NCBI RefSeq assembly: GCF_000174435.1
Contig: NZ_ACJN02000003.1
Location: forward strand, 264,263-328,262
Length of the DNA: 64,000 nt
Source of the DNA: Desulfonatronospira thiodismutans ASO3-1
Lineage (GTDB): Bacteria > Desulfobacterota > Desulfovibrionia > Desulfovibrionales > Desulfonatronovibrionaceae
Direction of reading: 5' to 3'
Both the position numbers and the translations under genes were made by a program. Positions 35,267 through 42,466 of this stretch are shown here, one piece after another. Position 1 is the first letter of the stretch. Every line of letters begins with the position of its first letter. The notes beneath the pieces were generated by a model, which saw only the letters and a program-made list of their open reading frames with translations, did no database searches and had not been told where the DNA came from.

Positions 35267-35342
35267 ACCTATCTTCCTCGTCCCTATCCGTGCTGGAATA
35301 GTAAAGAAACCCGAGGATTACCGCTGGAGTTCACTTGGCTAC

Positions 35343-35474
35343 TTCACCCGGTTAAATGCTGCGTAGCAGCCCTCGCACAGATCAGCTCCCCTCCTGTACA
35401 TCACATCACTACTTTTAAATTTCCCCAAATCGAAATTATGCACATTTTATGTGCGAGGATTTAACTGGGCAAGC
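35343..35474. repeat. 132-bp cloverleaf insertion (b)
   Basis: Left end TTCACCCGGTTAAAT, right end ATTTAACTGGGCAAGC, with a G:T mismatch next to the clamp. Internal hairpins are GCTGCgtaGCAGC and a 9-bp CCTCGCACA / TGTGCGAGG arm with a long loop. It lies in the RAYT codons for GYHTQ and adds an in-frame TAG. Confidence 0.88.
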
Positions 35475-35494
35475 ACCCAGGCCGGCAATAAAGA

Positions 35495-35546
35495 TCCCAG
35501 TGAAATCCCGCTTTGCGGGTCACTTCGAGAATTTCACAGGACAAGC
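35495..35546. repeat. 52-bp palindromic insertion (c)
   Basis: TCCCAGTGAAAT ... ATTTCACAGGACAAGC with an inner hairpin CCCGCtttGCGGG. It lies between AATAAAGA and GGCTTGCTGGA of the RAYT gene. Confidence 0.88.
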
Positions 35547-35758
35547 GGCTTGCTGGATATTGATTTCGGGCTCAAGGAGTGGAACGAGCTGGACCCCAAA
35601 GAGATTGTCCGCAAATACAGGCAGTTTGTTTACGAGACCGGAGCAGTAGACGCCGGCAAAGGCAAGACTATTGAAAAAAAGATTGTGGAAAAGGCCAGGA
35701 AAAAGGGCTATAAGATATCCCGAGTAGAGCGCTTCAGGTACAGATGCCGGTATTTTAC

Positions 35759-35863
35759 CCGGTTAAACACCCAGCACTCACTTTAATATTTTCGGCTCCA
35801 TCATAAACAAACAAATGGAAAAGTGAGTGCTGGGTCACGCGGAGCCGGGTTTAACCGGGTAAA
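35759..35863. repeat. 105-bp palindromic insertion (d)
   Basis: CCGGTTAAAC ... GTTTAACCGGGTAAA, with the inner arm CCAGCACTCACTTT / AAAGTGAGTGCTGG that also occurs at 20184-20280. Host sequence TATTTTAC and CCGATTCC flank it. Confidence 0.88.
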
Positions 35864-35905
35864 CCGATTCCGGAGTTATCGGCGGCAAGGATTTTGTCCA
35901 GGAGG

Positions 35906-35940
35906 CCCCAGTAAAATGGGAAGAAATTTTACGGGGTAAA
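35906..35940. repeat. 35-bp hairpin insertion (e)
   Basis: CCCCAGTAAAAT, a 5-6 base loop, then AATTTTACGGGGTAAA, with an unpaired A after the clamp. It splits CAGGAGG from TATTTGACC; the intact genes have these joined. Confidence 0.9.
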
Positions 35941-35977
35941 TATTTGACCAGGTCAAGCACCTTCTTGGCTCCAAGGA

Positions 35978-36033
35978 TTCACCCAGTTAAACAGACCTCC
36001 GGTCTACGGCTTCGCCGTGTTTAACCGGGCAGG
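35978..36033. repeat. 56-bp cloverleaf insertion (f)
   Basis: TTCACCCAGTTAAAC ... GTTTAACCGGGCAGG, with two perfect inner hairpins AGACCtccGGTCT and ACGGCttcGCCGT and an A:C mismatch after the clamp. It replaces four bases (CAAG) found in subtype-1 RAYT genes at this point. Confidence 0.9.
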
Positions 36034-36111
36034 CGCAAATTCACGCCCGTAGGCGGTGTGGAGGGTTTGTACTCTATGAAGCGATTGAAACAAACTTAAT
36101 AAAGGTCCAGT

Positions 36112-36406
36112 AAAAATTGCAGATTTGAATAAAGCTTAGCCGGACATAAATCTGGGTTCACTTCTGCAGTCTTTGACTCAACTTGCCCACGGCGGTGCAA
36201 TAGGCTTCTATGTCCGTGATGCAAACAAAAAACCAGCCATAAATTTCAATCAGACCTTAGCCGAACTGGTATCCCGAGGCGCATCTTACAGGTACCTGGG
36301 CCTGCCTGGTATCGGTACTGGCATAAACCTTGACGTGATCCAGTGGATGGCTATTGATGTCACCGGATTTCTGCCAGTCAGTAACGGAATAATCAGCTGC
36401 GGATGA
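36112..36406 (+). pseudogene. remnant of an unidentified protein
   Basis: The frame reads VKIADLNKA, a TAG, then PDINLGSLLQSLTQLAHGGA, IGFYVRDANKKPAINFNQTL and so on to 36406. The in-frame continuity across the TAG and protein-like composition suggest the tail of a real gene, but no family is recognised. Nothing else is seen before 36507. Confidence 0.3.
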
Positions 36407-36506
36407 ATATATGAACATTTGAATTTTCAAAATATCAACTTTTGCATAAGTTGAGATCTTTGTGAAAGTGCTTGCCAACCCGATTTAAAAGGAATATTCT
36501 ACCAGT

Positions 36507-37523
36507 ATGAGCACGACAAATATTCATGACAGCACCATCAAGTACTTTTTGTCGGATCGGCTGAATGCCATCAGCTTATTAAAATCCATGCTTCCTGAAG
36601 AAATCGTGAAGCAGCTTGATTTTAATAAGATTTATTACGAGAAGGACTCATATCTGCCCAAGAGCCTGCAGGGTTACTATTCCGACCTGGTTGTCAGCGT
36701 GCCGACCAAATGCGGTTCATATGTAGCCAAGGTATTTTTCCTCCTGGAGCACAAAAGCACCTTCAAGAAGAATACCCCGCTGCAGTTTCTGAGGTATATT
36801 CTTGAGTTCTGGGAGCAATACCAGAAAAATACCGGTGAAACCAGATTGCCGGTTATTATCCCGATATTGATAGCTCATCCAGAGGAGGGCTGGAAGCCCA
36901 CCAAGGTGTCAGACCTGGTAGACCTGCCCTCTGATGATTTCAAGATTTTCGTTCCTGATTTTAACTTTTTGTTGTATGATGCGGTAAATGATGACCCGGA
37001 AGACTACGATTTTGATGAAACTTTAAAAGCTCTTTTTACCCTCTGGCGGTACTCCAGGTCTCCAGAATTCATGCAAGGGGTCCAAAAAGCCTTTCAATTG
37101 ATAAAGAAGGTTGATCCCAAGGCGCGCTTGCTTGATTTTGTGCAAATGATATTGCACTACCTGGAGGTAACCAGGGACGAAAAGGAATATATTGACATAC
37201 AAAAGATTGCCGAAACCGAGATAGACGAAGGGGAGGAATATATGGGAACCATAGCTGAAATGTTTAGAAGAGAAGGGGATGAGAGGACAGAACAGAGGTT
37301 TTTACAAGAAAAACCTATATGGGAGAAGCAGAGTGAGCTTAAAGCAACCCAAGAAACCCTTATAGATATCGCCACTGAAGCATACGGCCCTCTACCCGAT
37401 ATACTTCACGAAAAGATCAAGTCCATTCAATCTCAGGAGAACTTAAGGGCGCTAAACAGAAAGGTGATCAGAACCCAGTCCATGGAAGAATTCACTGAGC
37501 TCGTAAACAGAGCAGCACAATAA
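36507..37523 (+). CDS. Rpn-family PD-(D/E)XK nuclease (second)
   Basis: A 338-residue protein with D60 (YSDLVVSV) and E81-x-K83 (LLEHKS), the Rpn catalytic residues. The N-terminal 270 residues are only distantly related to the Rpn at 33395, yet the C-terminal 60 (LIDIATEAYGPLPD ... ENLRALNRKVIRTQS) are nearly the same. A terminator follows. Confidence 0.85.
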   Translation: MSTTNIHDSTIKYFLSDRLNAISLLKSMLPEEIVKQLDFNKIYYEKDSYLPKSLQGYYSDLVVSVPTKCGSYVAKVFFLLEHKSTFKKNTPLQFLRYILEFWEQYQKNTGETRLPVIIPILIAHPEEGWKPTKVSDLVDLPSDDFKIFVPDFNFLLYDAVNDDPEDYDFDETLKALFTLWRYSRSPEFMQGVQKAFQLIKKVDPKARLLDFVQMILHYLEVTRDEKEYIDIQKIAETEIDEGEEYMGTIAEMFRREGDERTEQRFLQEKPIWEKQSELKATQETLIDIATEAYGPLPDILHEKIKSIQSQENLRALNRKVIRTQSMEEFTELVNRAAQ

Positions 37524-37552
37524 TAACAAAAGACTCTTCCCATCCGCAAAAA

Positions 37553-37582
37553 GGTCACACTGTAATGGTGTGACCTTTTTTT
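37553..37582 (+). terminator. rho-independent terminator after the second Rpn gene
   Basis: GGTCACAC / GTGTGACC with a seven-base loop, then seven Ts. Confidence 0.88.
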
Positions 37583-37589
37583 GAACTGG

Positions 37590-37726
37590 GCCAGGTCTCT
37601 GAGACCAGCAACTGCTTGTTTTTATTGAGTTTAACCCTCTAAAATAGCCCATTTTCACCCCCCTGGTGTAATTCGCTACGCTCGCGACTGCGTCAATTAC
37701 ACTGGGTAAACTTACAGACAACTTTT
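37590..37726. repeat. 137-bp composite palindrome (copy 2)
   Basis: Near-identical to 32575-32711, including CCAGGTCTCTGAGACCAGC and the GTTTAACCC ... GGGTAAAC three-way fold. Confidence 0.8.
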
Positions 37727-37821
37727 ACCCTGGATAACATCCTGCACCACACTCAACATTCTGAAATAACACATTATTTACCGCAAAACTCTCTCGAATC
37801 AAAAATCACCATTCAAGCATA

Positions 37822-38177
37822 TTATTGCTTGAAAATCCGCACTTTATTCCGAGTTGCGACAACCAAACATCCATGCCAGTGTTCAATGTGATGCGTATTC
37901 ACCAAGTCCATGAGCAAGCGTTTGATCTCGTTAGCACCAGGGTTTCTCAAGCGCAAAAGCAATATACCATAATGAGTGCCTTAAATAAATTTGCGTGTAC
38001 CGGAAAAATCCAGGTCTTGCGTGATCAAAAAACGCTGCTCATTTTGGCAAATATTCCAAAGCGTCTTGTCGTCCACACCGACCAATCCTTCATCAATTAC
38101 AGCATGGATATCGCCGGATATATTCGCCAAGGCGCGTTTGGCGGACAAAGGTATATTTCATCAAGCTTGATTTTCAT
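37822..38177 (-). pseudogene. DUF5615 PIN-like toxin, frameshift plus stop
   Basis: Starts MKIKLDE (38177), shifts frame within the first ten codons, then reads ALANISGDIHAVIDEGLVGV, FLITQDLDFS, a TAA after TRKFI, and GTHYGILLLRLRNPGANEIK. This is the DUF5615 fold (LDEN..., TxDxDF, GILLLRL). Two separate lesions mean the toxin is dead while its DUF433 partner upstream is intact. Confidence 0.8.
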
Positions 38178-38409
38178 GAAAAAACGTCGGAACCTGTTGT
38201 ACCGGGAGATCTTCTTCAGCGGATGCTGCGGCGAACCGGATGGCCGCCCACAAATGTTCCTCTGTCAAAGATGGAAAATCAGACAGGATATCTCCGACTG
38301 TAGCCCCCTCGGCCAGTGAAGCAAGTATGGTGCGCAAGGTAACACGGGTTCCGACGAAAACAGGTTCTCCACCACAAATGCCATTATCTCTGATGATTAT
38401 TCCATCCAT
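38161..38409 (-). CDS. DUF433 antitoxin-like protein
   Basis: An 82-residue DUF433 protein: CGGEPVFVGTRVTLRTILAS, AEGATVGDILSDFPSLTEEH, LWAAIRFAAASAEE. DUF433 proteins are partners of DUF5615 toxins, and the decayed toxin overlaps its 3' end by 17 bases. Confidence 0.85.
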   Translation of the reverse strand: MDGIIIRDNGICGGEPVFVGTRVTLRTILASLAEGATVGDILSDFPSLTEEHLWAAIRFAAASAEEDLPVQQVPTFFHENQA

Positions 38410-38618
38410 AATTCACCTCTCAATAAAATGAACGGCTGTTGGGTCAAGACCTCTGGGGCTTGGGGTCTGCCCCTGATCTGTTTCTGCACCTATCGATGCA
38501 TGAATGAAAAACAACATTTGTTGTTGAAGGTATGCAAAAAAATATGCAATTGACTGATATCCTTGCTTTATTGATCTCATTTTCCCAGTCAACCCCCAGT
38601 TAAGTGTTAGCACCCTTT

Positions 38619-38655
38619 ATTTGACATTTCGCGTCAAGCGCAAAGTGTCAAACAA
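38619..38655. repeat. ACTTTGCGC-type palindrome
   Basis: TTTGACATTTCGCGTCAAGC and GCAAAGTGTCAAACAAGC pair around CGCGTCAAGCG. The sequence has drifted from the 25104 copy on both arms (GACA / TGTC), so the stem is kept by paired changes. Confidence 0.7.
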
Positions 38656-38690
38656 GCTCCAGGGGCATACTTTTCCACTGCAGCCGGCCA

Positions 38691-39221
38691 TCACATGCCC
38701 TGCAGGGCCAGAAAGATGAGCAGCAGCCCGCCCAGGGCAGCCAGAAGACCAAAGACCCTGGGGTGCCTTGCCGTCAGGTTCAGGTAGCCCTGGCGCAGGC
38801 GCTTAAGCAGGTTTATTATATCCTCTTTACTGATAAAACGGTTGGATTTTTTTTCCAGGGGCTTTAGCGCGCTGGGCCTTATGGTCACCACGACCCCGAT
38901 GACTGCTATGGCCGCTCCAAAAATAAAGAAAACCACGGTCAGGGCCTGATAGAAAACAAGTAAGGAATTCTCTGCGGGAGCGGATCCGGACAGAAGCCAG
39001 GCTGCAAAACACAAGAGAACTCCCCCCAGGACGGTCACGGGGCCGGTGATCCTGTGGTGGCGGTAATAATAGCGCTCCAGGCGGATGCTTGGATTGACCG
39101 CCTGCAACGCTTGACGCACGGGGAGACTAAGCCTGTTCACCGCGCCGGGCCGCACGAGAACCACAATCCCGCAGGCCAGGGCCAGCAGGCCGGCTGTAAG
39201 AAAAAGCAGGCTAAGGATCAA
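38691..39221 (-). CDS. inner-membrane protein, intact copy
   Basis: A 176-residue protein with about four membrane segments (ILSLLFLTAGLLALACGIVV, VLGGVLLCFAAWLLSG, ALTVVFFIFGAAIAVIGVVV, FGLLAALGGLLLIFLALQ) and two loops with VRPGAVNRL and IRPSALKPL, indicating an internal duplication. The start would be TTG at 39221. Truncated copies: 28640 and about 50830. Function unknown. Confidence 0.7.
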   Translation of the reverse strand: MILSLLFLTAGLLALACGIVVLVRPGAVNRLSLPVRQALQAVNPSIRLERYYYRHHRITGPVTVLGGVLLCFAAWLLSGSAPAENSLLVFYQALTVVFFIFGAAIAVIGVVVTIRPSALKPLEKKSNRFISKEDIINLLKRLRQGYLNLTARHPRVFGLLAALGGLLLIFLALQGM

Positions 39222-39506
39222 TGTTTAAGCCTCACAGGGTTATGTCCGGAGTCACCGGGGATCACGCGCTGACAGCAGTGCAATCAAAAGCTGGAATACA
39301 GCAGGCAGCCACAAACCTGCCCGGGCTGGACATGTACAGCATTCAATGTCCCTGAGACATCCATAATATGCAGGATGACACAAGAAGTGTTCTATTTAAT
39401 CCCTGGCTCATAGTAAAGCAGGTTTTTTAGCCCATGACAATTGATGTGATTGTTGTGACAGAAACGTGAATCTGTCCTGTTTTTTGATCTGCTCCCAAGG
39501 GTATTG

Positions 39507-39545
39507 TGAGCGTCCATTTAACCCCATCTTTTTTTCTCCGTCTGA
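39507..39545. mobile_element. solitary IS66 end
   Basis: AGCGTCCATTTAACCCCATC and the following TTTTTTTCTCCG are the same as the right terminus of the IS66 element at 25973-28455, with only that terminus present. It marks an old, deleted IS66 copy. The rest of 39222-39566 holds no recognised gene. Confidence 0.75.
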
Positions 39546-39566
39546 ATAGTTACCACCAAATCAAGC

Positions 39567-40010
39567 TTAGACAGAGATGTATTCAGACAAATCGAATCCG
39601 TCTTCCAGAGGATTGAGCACGACAATCCCGGCATAATACTGAGCAATGCTCAAGTCTTCCGAAAAAATGACCTCACAGTCGGCACTTTCAGCAGCAGCTA
39701 TTATCCCCGCGTCCCAAAAAGAGATTTGATAGGATTTGGAAAGCTCTACAGCGCGGCGGACCAACCTGGGTGCCGGCGTTACCATTCTCAGGATTTCAAG
39801 GAGCCTGAGCTGTCTCATGACCACCGGAGTATCCTGATTGAGTTTTTTAAGAGCAATGTTTGCGTACTCCTGAAGAACCTGGATGGAGATAAACCCATTT
39901 CCGGCCCTCATGCAAGCGCTGATGGTCTCTATAGCCCGCGATTGCCTGGACTTGGCCCGGGTGTCATTGGCATAGACCACAATGTTGGAATCTATGAAAC
40001 ACCTTTTCAT
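39567..40010 (-). CDS. PIN-domain toxin (copy B, intact)
   Basis: A 147-residue VapC-type protein: CFIDSNIVVYANDTRAKSRQ (first Asp), SIQVLQEYANIALKKL (Glu), YQISFWDAGIIAAAESADCE (Asp) and IFSEDLSIAQ (Glu-Asp). The ATG at 40010 overlaps the antitoxin stop as ATGA. The copy at 20713 is truncated and the one near 48616 is lost. Confidence 0.87.
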   Translation of the reverse strand: MKRCFIDSNIVVYANDTRAKSRQSRAIETISACMRAGNGFISIQVLQEYANIALKKLNQDTPVVMRQLRLLEILRMVTPAPRLVRRAVELSKSYQISFWDAGIIAAAESADCEVIFSEDLSIAQYYAGIVVLNPLEDGFDLSEYISV

Positions 40011-40249
40011 GGCCCGTCTTCCCCCCGGGCATGAGCATCTTCGCGGTCGAAAACATATCCTTCCGGACTTGTTCCGCCGCACTCTCTGGCCAGCCGCTCA
40101 AACTCCCGGGCACTGGACTCCTTGTCTCCCATTGCAGCTGTATATTCCAGATATTCCCGGATCAGCTGATTGAGGCTTGTTCCCCGCTGGGCAGCGTACT
40201 CCCTTGCCTTCTGGATAAGCTCTTTGTCCGCGGATAAAGTAATATTCAT
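40007..40249 (-). CDS. antitoxin of PIN toxin pair (copy B)
   Basis: An 80-residue antitoxin, 95 percent or more identical to the 20474 protein (E-Y-T for E-H-T, and few others). GGGAGGTG before the ATG. The upstream CACACTTATAACACATAAGG region is conserved in all three copies and probably contains the promoter and operator. Confidence 0.83.
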   Translation of the reverse strand: MNITLSADKELIQKAREYAAQRGTSLNQLIREYLEYTAAMGDKESSAREFERLARECGGTSPEGYVFDREDAHARGEDGP

Positions 40250-40396
40250 TGTCACCTCCCTCACACTGACGTTCCTTATGTGTTATAAGTGTGAGAATAA
40301 TTAATCCTTCAGCTCCATGTCAAGGATCAAACATTTTAGATTCAGGCATTCTGGGATTCGTTGTCAATAGTCGGTGAGCTGTGATCCACACACCCA

Positions 40397-40954
40397 TCAC
40401 TCCGGGGATTCTTTCAGAAAACCGCTGGCATATTTATGCAGAACACTTCCGATTAAAGTCTGGTACGGTATGCCTTCCCGGGCAGCCTTTCGCTGCAATG
40501 CGTTCAGATCGTTTTCCGATATACGTATATTGATCTTGCGGGTCTTTTTCATAGTGTTTCTGGCTACTGCCTGGAAATCGGTTTGAGAATACGAGGGGCT
40601 GAGCCGGCCCTGCTCATACGCCTCCAGAATCTCACTCTCATATCCGTCCAGATTCATCTTTTTATTATCTTCACTCATCCACCCCTCCCAAATATTTTTT
40701 GGTCGCCTTTCTGCTCGGGATAATTGTTTCAAAAATATATCACCCTGTCCGTCAAACACAAAAGGAACCAGATAAGCATATCCTTGCATATCCACAATCA
40801 TGATTTTTTGACCAGGATACCTTTTTTGATCAGGGTGATCCACTTCAACGACCTTGTTTCCTGCTTCAATCCCTTGTACTATCTCTTCAAACGTAATCCC
40901 CCTCTCTTTAGCCAAGAGCTGGTTTTTTTCCGTGTTCCATTTAAAGGACTTCAT
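40397..40954 (-). CDS. fused toxin-antitoxin protein (BrnT-like + BrnA-like)
   Basis: A 185-residue chain. Residues 1-90 (FKWNTEKNQLLAKERGITFE ... IMIVDMQGYAYLVPFVFDGQ) resemble a small BrnT/RelE-like toxin. Residues 93-185 (from MSEDNKK, with INIRISENDLNALQRKAARE and GIPYQTLIGSVLHKYASG) form a typical antitoxin with a ribbon-helix-helix. They are normally separate genes. The linker codons before MSEDN read GGG TGG ATG with GGGAGGGG just ahead, so the toxin stop (probably TGA) may have mutated to TGG while the antitoxin start at 40678 and its ribosome-binding site remain usable. Confidence 0.75.
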   Translation of the reverse strand: MKSFKWNTEKNQLLAKERGITFEEIVQGIEAGNKVVEVDHPDQKRYPGQKIMIVDMQGYAYLVPFVFDGQGDIFLKQLSRAERRPKNIWEGWMSEDNKKMNLDGYESEILEAYEQGRLSPSYSQTDFQAVARNTMKKTRKINIRISENDLNALQRKAAREGIPYQTLIGSVLHKYASGFLKESPE

Positions 40955-41069
40955 TATGTTAATTTATGACAAAAGGTATACAAAGTCAATTTAATGCCCG
41001 CGTAAAGTGGGGATACTCCCATACACCTCCACATTCTTCTCCCTGCCTCAAGATCATGGCTCAATGCTC

Positions 41070-41312
41070 AAAGCCCTCTTCCTCACTCACATACCCCCAT
41101 GCCTTCTTCCCCATGTTCTATGCCCCATGCCTTCTTCCCCAATCCCTCAATCCCCCAATCCCTCAATTCCTCAATCCCCCAATCCCTCAATTCCTCAATC
41201 CCCCAATCTCCCATGCCCTATGCCCCATGAGCTCTGCCCCAATTCATCATTCCGCATTCATCACTCATCATTCATCATTCATCATTCATCATTCCCCAAT
41301 TCCCGATCCCTT
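41070..41312. repeat. pyrimidine-rich tandem text
   Basis: Repeated CCCCAATCCCTCAATTCCTC and TTCATCATTCATCATTC units, with CCCCATGCCCTATGCC words. Same text class as 1291-1505, 4743-5015 and 6270-6480. No gene is present between 40955 and 41458. Confidence 0.7.
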
Positions 41313-41313
41313 A

Positions 41314-41382
41314 GCGCTTTGCCGGAAGTGTAAAACCAAGCCCCTTCATTTGACACTTCGCGTCAAGCGCATGGTGTAAATT
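41314..41382. repeat. GCGCTTTGCC palindrome (copy 3)
   Basis: GCGCTTTGCCGGAAGTGTAA / TTTGACACTTCGCGTCAAGC, same fold as 25104-25176, followed by CGCATGGTGTAAA. Confidence 0.7.
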
Positions 41383-41458
41383 AGGGTCCAGGTGTCAGAT
41401 ATTTCAAATTAAATCCAGATCACAGTAGATGATTGGCGGTGAAAAGGACAGGAGTGCA

Positions 41459-41761
41459 TCAGATACCGGTGAAGAGCATATCCAGGGCAGCAACGATCTG
41501 GTTGCGCTGTTCAGAGACAGAACCTATGTTTTTGCCCAGTGTGTTGCTTTTAACAGCGGCCAGCAAATGGGTAAGAAGAATATATTCCCTGCCGTTTAAG
41601 ATTAACACAGGATTTACAATATTCATCCGCGGGGTTAACATGTTGGGAGGAACCAAAGGAGCGACCACACGAGTCGAAAGATTTTTCAGCATGTCATCCT
41701 GCAGATCGAGCAGTAACTCAACCTTCTTGCTCCGGCTCTTGTAAACATCGAACTGAGGCAT
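41459..41761 (-). CDS. ccdB: CcdB gyrase-inhibitor toxin
   Basis: A 100-residue CcdB: MPQFDVYKSRSKKVELLLDL, VVAPLVPPNMLTPRMNIVNP, LLTHLLAAVKSNTLG and a C-terminal IVAALDMLFTGI with the conserved W/M-x3-TGI end of GyrA-binding toxins. Overlaps ccdA by ATGA. Confidence 0.92.
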   Translation of the reverse strand: MPQFDVYKSRSKKVELLLDLQDDMLKNLSTRVVAPLVPPNMLTPRMNIVNPVLILNGREYILLTHLLAAVKSNTLGKNIGSVSEQRNQIVAALDMLFTGI

Positions 41762-41994
41762 CAGAACATCCTGGAGCCATCACTCCACAAGCCATGCTCA
41801 TCCACATAACGGTTAGCCGCTTCCATGGCCTCCCGGTTTTCTTTCATCCAGGTCAGACGATCCTGCTCTTTGAGGATCTTTTGCAGGCTTTGTTCCAAGG
41901 TCTGGGACAGGTTGATGTTACTGGAGCGCGCCTTGTGCAAAAGATCGCCCCTGAGGCGTAAATTAACCGGCTGTTTCCGGGTGGTGTTTTCCAT
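41761..41994 (-). CDS. ccdA: CcdA antitoxin
   Basis: A 77-residue CcdA: KQPVNLRLRGDLLHKARSSN then INLSQTLEQSLQKILKEQDR and the C-terminal toxin-binding WMKENREAMEAANRYVDEHG. The ATG at 41994 is preferred (GGCAGGC upstream) over an in-frame ATG at 42024. Confidence 0.9.
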   Translation of the reverse strand: MENTTRKQPVNLRLRGDLLHKARSSNINLSQTLEQSLQKILKEQDRLTWMKENREAMEAANRYVDEHGLWSDGSRMF

Positions 41995-42126
41995 GCCTGC
42001 CTCCTGTGCGCACAATTTACCCACACTTTGTCCTAAAAAAACTCACGGTCAAGATTGTATGCCTGGGGCATAGGGAGCACGCTGCCAGTATTGGGAAACA
42101 GTAAATCCTGAATTCCTGACATTATG

Positions 42127-42386
42127 CGCTTTGCCCATTGTGTACAACAGCTTGATTTCACTTTACAATTCGCTACAATTCGCGTCAAGCGCAATATGTA
42201 AAGGCAGCCATGTTCTGCCTCTACAGATCTTTTTCTATTCATTTTTTACAACAAGGGCAAGTCTCTGTGAGCCGGACACCTCTGGACTGGTTGCACCGCA
42301 CCCCTGTCTTTACACTCCGCGCTTTGCCGGAAGTGTAAAACCAATGCCCTTTATTTTACACTTCGCGTCAAGCGCGAGATGTAAAG
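42127..42386. repeat. two diverged GCGCTTTGCC palindromes
   Basis: 42127-42205 (GCGCTTTGCCCATTGTGTAC ... CGCGTCAAGCGCAATATGTA) and 42316-42386 (GCGCTTTGCCGGAAGTGTAA ... CTTCGCGTCAAGCGCGAGAT). They lie upstream of the AbrB/PIN pair; the second ends 80 bases before its start codon. No gene is found from 41995 to 42466. Confidence 0.65.
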
Positions 42387-42466
42387 GAACTACTTGTTTG
42401 TTGACAATTCTCTGGGTATTTCTTACTTTTGTGCTTAAAGTAATGATTTTATGAGGGAGGTAAGAA

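Larger units (their letters stand above)
34705..36099 (+). pseudogene. RAYT subtype 2, split by six insertions
   Basis: Starts MPRIARFIRNDRQTVYHVIS and ends YSMKRLKQT with TAA. Compared with the gene at 29081, the centre (about 410 bp) is replaced by a segment carrying a four-helix-bundle gene. Five palindromic insertions interrupt the 3' half at 35343-35474, 35495-35546, 35759-35863, 35906-35940 and 35978-36033. The host sequence between them is still close to the intact gene, so the insertions are recent. The HUH motif and catalytic Tyr are gone. Confidence 0.9.

Noticed and set aside
35759-35863. attC sites of a chromosomal integron (GTTTAAC/GTTAAAC words in some stems, many TA cassettes)
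   Set aside because: The words are in the wrong order for R'' and R', other members of the family have unrelated stems, gene orientation is mixed, and no IntI is present.
35343-36033. Ribosome bypassing or splicing of the inserts, since three of them change length by multiples of three (net 129, 51, 105)
   Set aside because: The 132-bp insert places a TAG in frame within about ten codons, the 35- and 52-net-bp inserts shift the frame, and the catalytic centre of the host gene is lost anyway, so the host is not translated usefully.
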